This document shows, in pieces, positions 51,928 to 60,632 of a stretch of DNA of 64,000 bases. Under the pieces are notes generated by a model. It did no database searches. It worked only from the letters and a program-made list of their open reading frames with translations, and was not told the DNA's origin. Source of the stretch: JACVRW01 sp963764665 (GTDB taxonomy: Bacteria > Actinomycetota > Thermoleophilia > Solirubrobacterales > Thermoleophilaceae). Numbering within the stretch: position 1 is the stretch's first letter; each line of letters opens with the position of its first letter. The stretch lies in the NCBI GenBank assembly GCA_963764665.1, contig CAVXTL010000002.1, positions 62,001 through 126,000 on the forward strand, in the 5' to 3' direction. The translations under genes and the position numbers were made by a program.

Positions 51928-52173
51928 CTAGCGGGCGCCCCAGCGCTCGCCGTCGCCCCACGGCGAGGGGTCGGCCGCGCCGCGGCCGGTGCCCTCGAAG
52001 AGGCCGGCCCGCAGCCAGGGGCTTACGCCGCGCGCCGGAGCCGGCGGCGGCGCGGTGTCGCGCAGGAACTGCTCGATCGCCGCGGCGATGGCCGCCGCCT
52101 CCTCGGGCGTGGCGGCGCCGCGGCTCACCTCGATGCGCGGGCGCGCCGGATGCCGTCTTCCGTTGCGGCTCAC
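51928..52173 (-). CDS. Probable acyl-CoA carboxylase epsilon subunit
   Basis: 81 residues. RPRIEVSRGAATPEEAAAIA is the recurring core of actinobacterial carboxylase epsilon subunits (short basic lead, I-x-V-x-R-G, then T-x-E-E helix), and the C-terminus has the usual PWLRAGLF-type tail with Trp. Such peptides stabilise alpha/beta carboxylase complexes. GTG 52173 lies seven bases after TAGCCT (52186-52181). Assignment is by pattern only; the beta-subunit gene is about 3.6 kb away rather than adjacent. Confidence 0.6.
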   Translation of the reverse strand: MSRNGRRHPARPRIEVSRGAATPEEAAAIAAAIEQFLRDTAPPPAPARGVSPWLRAGLFEGTGRGAADPSPWGDGERWGAR

Positions 52174-52180
52174 CGGGACC

Positions 52181-52211
52181 AGGCTACCCGCACGCCGGCA
52201 GGCGCTACGGT
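52181..52211. promoter_or_regulatory. Divergent leaderless promoters
   Basis: Leftward TAGCCT (52186-52181) is seven bases before GTG 52173, and rightward TACGGT (52206-52211) is six bases before GTG 52218. The two elements are 19 bases apart with no ribosome site for either gene. Confidence 0.5.
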
Positions 52212-52217
52212 CCGCCG

Positions 52218-53165
52218 GTGGCCGAGCTGCGCGTATTCCCCTACGACATGGTCCTCCGCGCGGTGTCGCCCGCGGAGGCCATCGAGCGCGTGCGGGCGGG
52301 CTTCGTGGAGCACGCCAGCGGGGAGTGGGAGATGCCGGCGAAGACCTACATCCAGGCGCCGCCGGGCGGCGACTTCCGGGCGATGCCGGCCAAGGGGGCG
52401 GGCATCGCGATCCTGAAGTGGGTCACCTCGTTCCCCGGGAATCCGGCCGCCGGCCTGCCCGTGGTGATGGGCGCGATCTCCGTCTCGTCGGCCACCACCG
52501 GCGAGCTGCTGGCGCTGGTGGACGTGCGCGCGGTCACCGCGCTGCGCACCGGCGCGGTCGCCGCCGTGGCCGCCCAGGAGCTGGCCCGGCCGGACGCGCA
52601 GACCGTGGGGATCATCGGCTGCGGGCTCCACGGCGCATGGGCCGGACGCTGCCTGGCCGACGCCGAGTATGGACCGGGGATCTGCTTCGACCCCGACCCG
52701 GACGCCGCGGGGCGGCTGGCGGGCGAGCTCGGGTGGGAGGTGGGCGGTCTCGACGACGCGCTCGCCTGCGACGTGGTCACCTGCGTGACGCCCGGCTCCG
52801 AGCCCGTGGTCGCCGAGAGCGACATTCGCCCCGGGGTACATCTCAACATGCTCGGCGCCGACGGGCCGGGCAAGGCCGAGGCCGAGCCGGCCGCGGTGGC
52901 GGCCTGCGAGCTCTTCTGCGACGAATGGGAGCAGGCCTCGCACGGCGGCGAGCTCACCGGGGCGGTCACGGCCGGCCTCGTGGACCGCGCGCGGGTGACG
53001 CAGCTGGGCGATGTGCTCACGGGCGCCGCGCCGGCTCGCTCGGGCCCCGAGGCAGCAACGCTCTTCGACAGCACCGGGCTGGCGATCCAGGACCTCGCGA
53101 TCTGCCTGTCGCTGCTCGAGGCCGAGCGCGACGGACGCGTCCACGCTCAGAAGGTGAACCTGTAG
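52218..53165 (+). CDS. Ornithine cyclodeaminase/mu-crystallin family protein
   Basis: 315 residues. The NAD-binding region contains VGIIGCGLHGAWAGRCL (Rossmann) and the substrate region KWVTSFPGNPAAGLPVVMG and ALRTGAVAAVAAQELAR, where the family Lys and Arg contact substrate. Activities include ornithine cyclodeaminase, alanine dehydrogenase and imine reductase; a choice is not possible here. Leaderless start at GTG 52218. The MFS gene follows 11 bases later and may form an operon. Confidence 0.88.
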   Translation: MAELRVFPYDMVLRAVSPAEAIERVRAGFVEHASGEWEMPAKTYIQAPPGGDFRAMPAKGAGIAILKWVTSFPGNPAAGLPVVMGAISVSSATTGELLALVDVRAVTALRTGAVAAVAAQELARPDAQTVGIIGCGLHGAWAGRCLADAEYGPGICFDPDPDAAGRLAGELGWEVGGLDDALACDVVTCVTPGSEPVVAESDIRPGVHLNMLGADGPGKAEAEPAAVAACELFCDEWEQASHGGELTGAVTAGLVDRARVTQLGDVLTGAAPARSGPEAATLFDSTGLAIQDLAICLSLLEAERDGRVHAQKVNL

Positions 53166-53176
53166 GGTCGCCCTCG

Positions 53177-54473
53177 ATGGAGGAGGACGTCGGGCGGCGC
53201 GCGCTCGCGAAGGCCACACGGCGGCTGATCCCGTTCCTGTTCGGGATCTACGTCGTCGCGTACCTCGACAGGGTGAACGTGAGCTTCGCCCAGCTCCAGC
53301 TGGAGGACGACCTCGGGTTCACCGACACGATCTTCGGCCTCGGCGCCGGGATCTTCTCGCTGGGCTACGTGATCTTCGGCGTGCCGAGCAACCTGGCGCT
53401 GGCGCGCTTCGGTGCGCGTCGCTGGCTGGCCGCGATCATGGTCGTCTGGGGCGTGCTCTCGTCGGCGACGCTGTTCATCGAGAGCGCCGAGAGCTTCTAC
53501 GCGCTGCGGTTCATGCTGGGCGCGGCCGAGGCGGGCTTCTTCCCGGGCATCATCCTCTACCTCACCTGGTGGTTCCCCGAGCAGGAGCGCACCCGCGCGC
53601 TCGCGCTGTTCCTCACGGCGATCTCGGTGGCGTACGTGGCGGGCGGACCGGTCTCCGGCGGCGCTGCTCGAGCTCGACGGCTTCCTCGGCATGGACGGCT
53701 GGCAGTGGCTGTTCCTGTGCGAGGGGCTGCCGGCGATCGCCCTCGGCATCTTCACGTGGCACTTCCTCGACGAGGGGCCCGAGGAGGCCGACTGGCTCGA
53801 GCCGGAGGAGCGCGAGTTCCTGATCCGCGAGATCGCGCGCGAGCGAGCACTCATGGAGGAGGCGCCGGGCGCGGGGCGGATCGGCGAGGCCCTCGTGAAC
53901 GCCCAGGTCTGGCTGCTCGGCCTCATCTACTTCATCCTGCTGGCGGCCGGCTTCGGCCTCACCTTCTTCGTGCCGGACCTGGTGCAGGACCGCACCGGCT
54001 ACAGCGACTTCGAGGTGGGCGTACTCGCCGCGGTGCCGTTCGGGATAGCCACGGTGGCCATGCTGGTGGTGGCCCGCCGGGCCGAGCGCGCACCCAGCCG
54101 CAAGCCGTACATCGCCGGACTCGCGCTCCTGGGCGCGGCCGGGACCGTCCTCACGGCGCACGCGCAGTCGCCGATCCTGCTCACGGTCGGCATCTCCCTC
54201 GCGGCCACCGGGCTCCTGGGGGCCATCCCGGTCTTCTGGGCGCTGCCCACGGCGTTCCTGAGCGGCTCGGGCGCCGCGGCGGGTATCGCGCTGATCGCGG
54301 TGCTCGGCAACCTCGGCGGGTTCGTCGGGCCGGCGTTCACCGGGATCTCCGAGGACTCCACGGGCGGGTACGAGATGCCGCTCACCGTGCTCGCCGGACT
54401 GCTCGTGGTCGGCGGTTTGCTGGTGTACGCGGCGCGCGAGAGGGTCCAACCGGCGCTCGCGGGGACGGACTAG
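53177..54473 (+). pseudogene. MFS transporter (anion:cation symporter-like) broken by one extra base
   Basis: The reading frame from ATG 53177 gives helices 1-5 of an ACS-type MFS permease (FLFGIYVVAYLDRVNVSFAQ, then LILYLTWWFPEQERTRAL-like stretch) and runs to VAGGPVSGG. The rest, GALLELDGFLGMDGWQWLF onward through helices 6-12, lies in the next frame. A single extra G near 53657-53662 (CTCCGGCGGCG) explains it: 1297 bases is one more than 432 codons. Whether this is a sequencing error or a real loss cannot be told. Homologues import organic acids or sugar acids. TAGGGT (53163-53168) eight bases before the ATG is the promoter. Confidence 0.85.
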
Positions 54474-54475
54474 CC

Positions 54476-55798
54476 GTGGCCCCCGACATCCGCTACGCCC
54501 GCAACGGCGATGTGAGCATCGCTTATCAGGTGACCGGCGACGGGCCGTTCGATCTCGTGTTCGTCTCGGGCTTCGTCTCGCACCAGGAGGTCATGTGGGA
54601 CGAGCCGTCCGCAGCCCGGATCGCCGACCGGCTCGGGTCCTTCGCACGGCTGATCCGCTACGACAAGCGCGACCAGGGACTTTCCGACAGGCTCGGCAGG
54701 CCGCCGACGCTCGAGGAGAGCATGGACGACCTGCGTGCGGTCATGGATGCGGCGGGCTCGGAGCGAGCGGCGCTGTTCGGGGCGTCGGAAGGCGGGCCGA
54801 TGTGCCAGCTGTTCGCCGCCACCTTCCCCGAGCGAGTGACTGCGCTGGCGCTCTACGGCACCTACGCCCGCATGGTCGAGGGCGACGGCTATGACATCGG
54901 GATCGCGAGCGCGCTCTTGGACGGCATGAGCAAGATCATGGTGGCGGAGTGGGGTGGGCCGGTGGCCCTCGGCATGTTCGCTCCGAGCGTGGCCAAGGAC
55001 GAGCGCTTCCGGGAGTACTGGGGACGTCTGCTGCGCTCGGCATCGAGCCCCAAGTCGGCCGTGGCGTTGATGGACCTGTACCGCCAGATCGACACCCGCT
55101 CGGCGCTCTCGAGCATCAGCGCGCCCACCCTCGTCATGCACCGGTCGGGGGATCGAGCCGCGCCCGTGGCCTGGGGCCGCTACCTGGCCGAGGCGATCCC
55201 GGGTGCGCGCTACGTGGAGCTCGAGGGCGACGACCACCTGCCGATGGTCAATCCGGACGAGATCCTGGACGAGGTGGAGGAGTTCTTCACGGGCACACGG
55301 ATCGACCGCGAGCCCGACCGCGTGCTGGCCACCGTCATGTTCACCGACATCGTGTCCTCCACCGAGCGCGCGGCGCAGCTGGGCGACAGGCGCTGGCGCG
55401 ACCTGATCGAGAGCCACGATGCGCTCGTGCGCCGCCAGCTGGAGCGCCATCGCGGCCGTGCAGTCAAGACGCTAGGCGACGGCTTCCTCGCCACCTTCGA
55501 CGGGCCGGCGCGCGGCATCCGCTGCGCCCAGGCGATCCGCGAGGGCGTGCGCGCGCTGGGCGTAGAGATCCGCGCGGGCCTCCACACCGGCGAGCTGGAG
55601 GTCATGGGCGACGACGTTGGCGGGATGGCCGTGAACATCGGCGCGCGCGTGGGCGCCAAGGCGGAGCCCGGCGAGGTGCTCGTGTCGAGCACCGTGACCG
55701 ATCTGGTGGTGGGCTCGGGCCTCGAGTTCACCGAGCGCGGCACCCACGTGCTGAAGGGCGTGCCGGGCGAGTGGCGGCTGTACGCCGTGGCGGGCTAA
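54476..55798 (+). CDS. Alpha/beta hydrolase fused to class III adenylate/guanylate cyclase
   Basis: 440 residues from GTG 54476. The N-terminal alpha/beta-hydrolase domain (about 1-275) has the nucleophile elbow GASEGGP and the late His in EGDDHLPMV. The C-terminal cyclase domain (about 285-440) has TVMFTDIVSSTERAAQLGD with the metal Asp, KTLGDGFLATF with the second metal Asp, and AVNIGARVGAKA with the Asn/Arg of transition-state binding. This fusion is known in actinobacteria and may sense a small molecule through the hydrolase domain to make cAMP. Two bases after the MFS stop. Confidence 0.9.
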   Translation: MAPDIRYARNGDVSIAYQVTGDGPFDLVFVSGFVSHQEVMWDEPSAARIADRLGSFARLIRYDKRDQGLSDRLGRPPTLEESMDDLRAVMDAAGSERAALFGASEGGPMCQLFAATFPERVTALALYGTYARMVEGDGYDIGIASALLDGMSKIMVAEWGGPVALGMFAPSVAKDERFREYWGRLLRSASSPKSAVALMDLYRQIDTRSALSSISAPTLVMHRSGDRAAPVAWGRYLAEAIPGARYVELEGDDHLPMVNPDEILDEVEEFFTGTRIDREPDRVLATVMFTDIVSSTERAAQLGDRRWRDLIESHDALVRRQLERHRGRAVKTLGDGFLATFDGPARGIRCAQAIREGVRALGVEIRAGLHTGELEVMGDDVGGMAVNIGARVGAKAEPGEVLVSSTVTDLVVGSGLEFTERGTHVLKGVPGEWRLYAVAG

Positions 55799-57360
55799 AG
55801 CGGGATGTTCCCGTGCTTGCGCTTCGGCGTGTCCACGCGCTTCGTCTGGAGCGTCTCCAGCGCGCGGATCAGCTTCGGCCGCGTCTCGTGCGGCACGATC
55901 ACGTCGTCGATGTAGCCGCGCTCGGCGGCCGAGTACGGGTTGGCGAAGCGCGCCTTGTAGTCGCCGATCAGCTTCTGGCGGCGCTCCTCCGGCGTCGGCG
56001 AGCTCGAGATGTCGCGGCGGTGGATGATGTTCACGGCTCCCTCGGGGCCCATCACGGCGACCTCGGCGGTCGGCCAGGCGAACACGAAGTCGGCCAGCAT
56101 GTGCTTCGAGTTCATGACGTCGTACGCGCCGCCGTATGCCTTGCGCGTGATGATGGTCAGCTTCGGCACGGTCGCCTCGGTGAACGCGTAGAGCAGCTTC
56201 GCGCCGTGCCGGATGATCCCGCCCCACTCCTGCGAGGTGCCGGGCAGGAACCCGGGCACGTCCATGAAGGTCAGCAGCGGGATGTTGAAGGCGTCGCAGA
56301 AGCGGACGAAGCGCGCGGCCTTCTCCGACGACGCGATGTCGAGCACACCGGCGAGCTGGGCCGGCTGGTTGCCGACCACGCCGATCGGCCGCCCGTTCAG
56401 CCGTGAGAACCCGATGATCATGTTCTTGGCGAAGTGCTCCTGCACCTCGAAGAACTCGCCGTTGTCGACGATGCGGTTGACCACGTCGCGCATGTCGTAG
56501 GGCTTGTTCGGGTTATCCGGCACGATCGTGTCGAGCTCGGGGTCCTCGCGCTCGGGGTCGTCGCCGGTCTCCATCCGCGGCGGCAGCTCGAGGTTGTTCT
56601 GGGGCAGGAAGGACATGAGGTAGCGCGCGTCCTCGAGGCAGCTCTCCTCGTCGTCGGCGGCGAAGTGCGCCACGCCCGACTTGGTGTTGTGCGTCATCGC
56701 GCCGCCGAGCTCCTCGAACTCGACCTCCTCGCCGGTGACTGTCCGGATCACGTCGGGCCCGGTGATGAACATGTGCGACGTCTCCTTGACCATGAAGATG
56801 AAGTCGGTCATGGCCGGCGAGTACACGGCGCCGCCCGCGCACGGCCCCATGATCAGCGAGATCTGCGGGATCACGCCGGAGCACTGGACGTTGCGCACGA
56901 ACACGTCCCCGTAGGCGCCGAGCGAGACCACGCCCTCCTGGATCCGGGCGCCGCCCGAGTCGTTGATCCCGATCACCGGGCAGCCGATCCGCGCCGCCAG
57001 GTCCATCACCTTCACCATCTTCTCGCCCATCACCTCGCCGAGCGAGCCGCCGAACACCGTGAAGTCCTGTGAGAACACCGCCACCGGCCGGCCGTCGATC
57101 AGGCCGTGGCCGGTGACCACGGCGTCACCCCACGGCCGGTTCTCGAGCATGTCGAACTCGGCGGTGCGGTGGCGGACGAAGGTGTCGAGCTCCTGGAACG
57201 ACCCGGGATCGAGGAGCTTGTCGATCCGCTCGCGGGCGGTCAGCTTGCCCTTGGAGTGCTGCTTCTCCTCCGCCTGCGGATTGGTGTGGATGGCCTGCTG
57301 GCGCAGCTCCTCGAGCTGGGCGAGCTTCTCCTCATAGGTCTCTGGCGACTTCTGGCGCAT
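55795..57360 (-). CDS. Acyl-CoA carboxylase beta subunit (propionyl/methylmalonyl-type carboxyltransferase)
   Basis: 521 residues, usual size for PccB/AccD5. N-terminal KLTARERIDKLLDPGSFQEL, GPCAGGAVYSPAMTDF and FITGPDVIRTVTGEEV (acyl-CoA side), and the C-terminal ITRKAYGGAYDVMNSKH (biotin side) are all present. It transfers the carboxyl from biotin, carried by the alpha subunit at 40644, to propionyl- or acetyl-CoA. Its stop overlaps the cyclase stop by four bases. TAGACT lies ten bases before the ATG. Confidence 0.95.
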   Translation of the reverse strand: MRQKSPETYEEKLAQLEELRQQAIHTNPQAEEKQHSKGKLTARERIDKLLDPGSFQELDTFVRHRTAEFDMLENRPWGDAVVTGHGLIDGRPVAVFSQDFTVFGGSLGEVMGEKMVKVMDLAARIGCPVIGINDSGGARIQEGVVSLGAYGDVFVRNVQCSGVIPQISLIMGPCAGGAVYSPAMTDFIFMVKETSHMFITGPDVIRTVTGEEVEFEELGGAMTHNTKSGVAHFAADDEESCLEDARYLMSFLPQNNLELPPRMETGDDPEREDPELDTIVPDNPNKPYDMRDVVNRIVDNGEFFEVQEHFAKNMIIGFSRLNGRPIGVVGNQPAQLAGVLDIASSEKAARFVRFCDAFNIPLLTFMDVPGFLPGTSQEWGGIIRHGAKLLYAFTEATVPKLTIITRKAYGGAYDVMNSKHMLADFVFAWPTAEVAVMGPEGAVNIIHRRDISSSPTPEERRQKLIGDYKARFANPYSAAERGYIDDVIVPHETRPKLIRALETLQTKRVDTPKRKHGNIPL

Positions 57361-57388
57361 GCGGCCGGGGAGTCTAGAGCCCGACCCG

Positions 57389-58855
57389 TCAGGCCCCGCG
57401 CGAGTCGGAGTAGTACGGCGGCCTGCCGCCGGCGCGCCGCACCACTGCGTCGTACATCGCCGCGGCCCGGCCCGGATCCCTGTGTGCGAGGTTGTTGGTC
57501 TCGTCCGGATCGTGCTTGAGGTCGTAGAGCCTGCGGTTGCGCCCGAGGTTGTCGGAGATGAACTTCCAGCGGTCGGTGCGGGCGTACAGCGCGTTCGCGT
57601 AGCCCCCGTAGGCGATTGACCGTGGGCGCGGCCTGCGGCCGGCGAACAGCGGCGAGAGGTCCGCGCCCGTCATCGCCCGCGGCGCCCTCACGCCCGCGAG
57701 CGACAGCAGCGTCGGCGCCACGTCATGCGTCTGGGCCAGGTACTTGCTGTGGCTGCCCGAACGCTTGCGGTCCGGGTGGATCACCACGAGCGGCACGCGC
57801 ATCAGCGGCGGGTGCAGCTCCGAGGAGATCTTCCCCGTGAAGCCGTACTCGCCCAGCAGGAAGCCGTGGTCGGACACCAGGACGATCGCCGTCTCGCGCT
57901 CGAGCTTCAGGTCGTGGAGGCGGTCGAGGAACACGCCCAGCCAGCGGTCGGTCATCGTGACCTCGGCCGCGTAGAGGGCGCGCAGCCGCGCGAGCATGCG
58001 CGACGGGTCGTCGCCGTGGAAGTAGTCCGCGATGCGCCCGTAGCGCGGCTGGCCGGGCTCGGGGCCGCGGTAGTCGGGATCGCCGTACATGTTTATGTAC
58101 TTGCGCGGCGGCGTCCACGGCTCGTGCGGCTCGTAGGTGTCCACCACCATCGCGAAGGGCCGTTGCGTGGCCGCCCGGTCGAGGACCCTGGCGGCGTCTG
58201 TGAACACCCGTGCGGCGAAGGAGCGCGTCTCGTCGTGCGCGTAGTGGCTGTTGGCGATGTACTTCCGCATCCGGCTCCGCACCTTCGCGCTGCGACCGAG
58301 CGAAGGCAGGAGCCAGTGGAGGAGCTCGCGCTCCGACACGCCGCCGCGGCGACCGCCGATCTGCCCGCCCGTGCGCACGAAGCGGTGGAAGCGGTTGCGC
58401 AGCGGCCTGTAGGGGAGAGAGAAGCCCACGAACGGGTTGTCCGTAACGTAGGCCGTCCAGTAGCCCGCCCGGCGCAGCGCGGCGGGCAGCGACGCGCCCA
58501 AGCCGGTCGTGGGAGCCCAGCCGGGCGCGTCGAGCAGTCCGCGCCAGTCGTGCCAGCCGCGGAACGGGAAGTAGCGACGGCCGCTCATGAGCGTGTTGCG
58601 GACCGGCACCGTGGGCATGGCCTCCGGGTGCGCGCGCGTGAAGCGGATGCCCTCGCGCACCAGCGCGTCCATGTTCGGCGTGCGGGCGCGGTCCCCGTAA
58701 ACGTGGTCGGCTCGCAGCGAGTCGACCACGATCAGGATCACGTTCGGGCGGTCGGCGCCGAACGCCGAGTCGGGAGCTCCGAGCGCCGCGGCGGCAGCGG
58801 CCGAGGCGCTCGCTCCGATGAAGCCGCGACGGGTGTGGTGCGGAGCGGGCGTCAC
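57389..58855 (-). CDS. Tat-exported sulfatase/phosphodiesterase-like enzyme (alkaline phosphatase superfamily)
   Basis: 488 residues from GTG 58855. Tat leader HHTRRGFIGASASAAAAAAL. Metal motif ILIVVDSLRADH, LVSDHGFLLGEYG with two metal ligands and a conserved TGKISSELHPPLMRVP region follow. At the nucleophile site (C/S-x-P-x-R in sulfatases) it has T82-V-P-V-R86, so it cannot carry the formylglycine of a normal sulfatase. Thr is the nucleophile in phosphoethanolamine transferases and some phosphodiesterases of the superfamily, which suggests a phosphate substrate. Function otherwise unassigned. Confidence 0.82.
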   Translation of the reverse strand: MTPAPHHTRRGFIGASASAAAAAALGAPDSAFGADRPNVILIVVDSLRADHVYGDRARTPNMDALVREGIRFTRAHPEAMPTVPVRNTLMSGRRYFPFRGWHDWRGLLDAPGWAPTTGLGASLPAALRRAGYWTAYVTDNPFVGFSLPYRPLRNRFHRFVRTGGQIGGRRGGVSERELLHWLLPSLGRSAKVRSRMRKYIANSHYAHDETRSFAARVFTDAARVLDRAATQRPFAMVVDTYEPHEPWTPPRKYINMYGDPDYRGPEPGQPRYGRIADYFHGDDPSRMLARLRALYAAEVTMTDRWLGVFLDRLHDLKLERETAIVLVSDHGFLLGEYGFTGKISSELHPPLMRVPLVVIHPDRKRSGSHSKYLAQTHDVAPTLLSLAGVRAPRAMTGADLSPLFAGRRPRPRSIAYGGYANALYARTDRWKFISDNLGRNRRLYDLKHDPDETNNLAHRDPGRAAAMYDAVVRRAGGRPPYYSDSRGA

Positions 58856-58880
58856 TGCCGCCCGCACGCTAGTGGTCCGC

Positions 58881-59294
58881 TCAGCCGTTCTGGAACGGTC
58901 GCCGGTGAGCGGAGCCGAGGTCGTCGAGCAGCTGCGCAAGCGTCTCCTCGAGTTCGTCGGGCCGCACCTTCGTCTCCGGCTCCGGCGTGGCCGGCGGCTC
59001 GACCGCGCGGGTGCCGCGCAGGCGTGCCCAGAGGCCCATCCGCGCAACGTCCGGCTCGAGCGCCCCGACCTCCTCCTCGATGTGGGCCGTGAGGGTGAGC
59101 TTGGTTCCCCACCCGGCGGGCTCGAGCACGGCGGCGCCGCGTGCGCCGTCGGCCTCCCACTCGATCCGCCGTTCCTCCTCGGCCACCTTGAGGGAAGCCC
59201 CGCCCACCGCCTCGATGAGGCGCTCGCCCGAGAGCTCTGACCAGAGCTCCGGTGGGGACTTCACGAGCGTTCGTGATACCTCGACCGTCCGCAT
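58881..59294 (-). CDS. SRPBCC-like protein
   Basis: 137 residues from ATG 59294. Core pattern RTVEVSRTLVKSPPELWSEL, ERRIEWEADGARGAAVLEP and WGTKLTLTAHIEEEVG fits the START/SRPBCC hydrophobic-cavity fold. The C-terminal tail (about 105-137) is Pro/Glu-rich. No ligand known. A TTG at 59333, with AAGGGA just upstream, would add 13 basic residues; I chose the ATG where the domain begins. Confidence 0.68.
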   Translation of the reverse strand: MRTVEVSRTLVKSPPELWSELSGERLIEAVGGASLKVAEEERRIEWEADGARGAAVLEPAGWGTKLTLTAHIEEEVGALEPDVARMGLWARLRGTRAVEPPATPEPETKVRPDELEETLAQLLDDLGSAHRRPFQNG

Positions 59295-59375
59295 CTCGTC
59301 GGGTTTCGAGCGTCGGCGTCCGAGTCCTGCCAATTTTCCCTTGTGCGCGCAACCACCTGGCGCGGAGGACAGGAC

Positions 59376-59831
59376 TCAGGCGGGTTTGGCCGTCATCGCC
59401 CAGAGGGCCACCGCGTAGGCGGCGATCAGCAACAGCGTGATCGCGGTGGCGGGTCGCACCAGGCGTCCCGGCTCCGTGCCCCGCCCCACACGGCGCTTGG
59501 CCAGGCCGGTGAGCACGGTCACCACGATCAGGAGCAGCAGGCCGAGGTCGGTGACGATGTATCCGATGCCGATCCACGCGGCGTCCTCGTCCACGTTTGC
59601 CTCTGAGGCCACCCACTCGGCGCCCACGCGCATGACGATGTAGGACGGGAGGGCGCCGATGAGGAGCGTGCGGAACGCAAGCCGCAGCGCCGCCGCCCGG
59701 TCGTCGGTCCGCAGCGCGGCCACGAGGATCACGGCGATCGTGGCGAGCAGGCCCACGAACACCATCGCGCCGAGCACGTGCAGCAGCAGCGGCAGGTTCC
59801 AGTCGTCGGGGCGGATGCTGGCGTAGCTCAT
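59376..59831 (-). CDS. Four-helix membrane protein
   Basis: 151 residues, four hydrophobic helices (about 14-38, 48-68, 82-105 and 125-145). The ATG overlaps the stop of the upstream membrane gene by four bases (ATGA). The two proteins are similar in size and topology (HVLGAMVFVGLL here, HLIGAFASMGSVV there) and probably form a heteromer. Function unknown. Confidence 0.72.
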   Translation of the reverse strand: MSYASIRPDDWNLPLLLHVLGAMVFVGLLATIAVILVAALRTDDRAAALRLAFRTLLIGALPSYIVMRVGAEWVASEANVDEDAAWIGIGYIVTDLGLLLLIVVTVLTGLAKRRVGRGTEPGRLVRPATAITLLLIAAYAVALWAMTAKPA

Positions 59832-60223
59832 GCGCCGGGCTTGTAGATCATCACCACGAGCAGGGCGGTGACGGCAAAGGCCATGACCGCATAGAGCGGG
59901 ACGACGCTGCCGGACGGCGGCTCGCCCTCGGAGTACAGAATGCCGAGCCGGATTCCGGCGGCTCCCGCGATCGCCCAGAGCAGCAGAGCGGACAGGATCC
60001 AGCCGTCTAGGAGGCCGTAGCCGTCCACGTCGAGCGCCAGCCAGATGCCGAACACGAGCGTCAGCAGGCCGCCCACGTCCCACAGGCGGCGGCCCAGATA
60101 GGTGAGCTGCGGGCCCGCCACGCGCCCGCCGCCAGCCATGAGCACGGAGAACACGACGACCGAGCCCATCGAGGCGAATGCGCCGATCAGGTGCAGCAGG
60201 AGCAGCCACTCGTACCGCGTCAC
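59828..60223 (-). CDS. DUF2269-like membrane protein
   Basis: 131 residues, four predicted helices, beginning TRYEWLLLLHLIGAFASMGS, which is close to the DUF2269 pattern (an early L-H-x-x-G-A with a conserved His). GTG 60223 lies seven bases after TAGGTT (60236-60231), a leaderless start. Coupled to the next membrane gene by an ATGA overlap. No known function. Confidence 0.72.
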   Translation of the reverse strand: MTRYEWLLLLHLIGAFASMGSVVVFSVLMAGGGRVAGPQLTYLGRRLWDVGGLLTLVFGIWLALDVDGYGLLDGWILSALLLWAIAGAAGIRLGILYSEGEPPSGSVVPLYAVMAFAVTALLVVMIYKPGA

Positions 60224-60262
60224 GGGCGGAAACCTACGAAATCGCCCGGATGAGCGCGCCGC

Positions 60263-60628
60263 CTAGAAGGTGTACTGGCGCTCGCGAGCGAGCTTGAAGC
60301 CATGCCCGCTGGGCTTGCTGCGGCAGGTGAGGCCGGTGGTCCGCGACCGGCAGCGGAACGGACCGAGCTTGGCCGTGGCCCCGTAGGGCAGGACCTTCCC
60401 GGCCGGCACGGCGTCCGTGACGCGTACCCGCTTGCCGCGGTGGCGGCGATCCAGCGTGAAGGCGGTGTCGTTGAGACTGTGGACGTCGCAGCGCAGGAAC
60501 GGCCCGCCCGAGCGGTAGAGGCAGGCGATGTTGCCCGAGGGCGTGTGGAAGGAGCGCTGGCGCGCGTCCGCCGGCGCCGCCACGGCGAGCACCATCAGAA
60601 CGGCGATCGGCACGGCGATCAGTCGCAT
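60263..60628 (-). CDS. Secreted DUF6636-like protein
   Basis: 121 residues from ATG 60628. Signal peptide (about 1-23). The mature protein has FHTPSGNIACLYRSG and YGATAKLGPFRCRSRTTGLT, the F-x-T-P-S-G-N-I-x-C and C-x-S-x-x-x-G-L-x-C pattern of DUF6636. Four cysteines give probable disulfides. Four bases lie between its ATG and the stop of the mutase gene, so it may ride on the mutase transcript, though the functions look unrelated. Confidence 0.75.
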   Translation of the reverse strand: MRLIAVPIAVLMVLAVAAPADARQRSFHTPSGNIACLYRSGGPFLRCDVHSLNDTAFTLDRRHRGKRVRVTDAVPAGKVLPYGATAKLGPFRCRSRTTGLTCRSKPSGHGFKLARERQYTF

Positions 60629-60632
60629 CGCG

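Noticed and set aside
51989..53176. Open frame upstream of the MFS gene that would extend it by about 400 residues
   Set aside because: Arg/Gly-rich shadow of the ornithine-cyclodeaminase-like gene; MFS similarity begins at ATG 53177.
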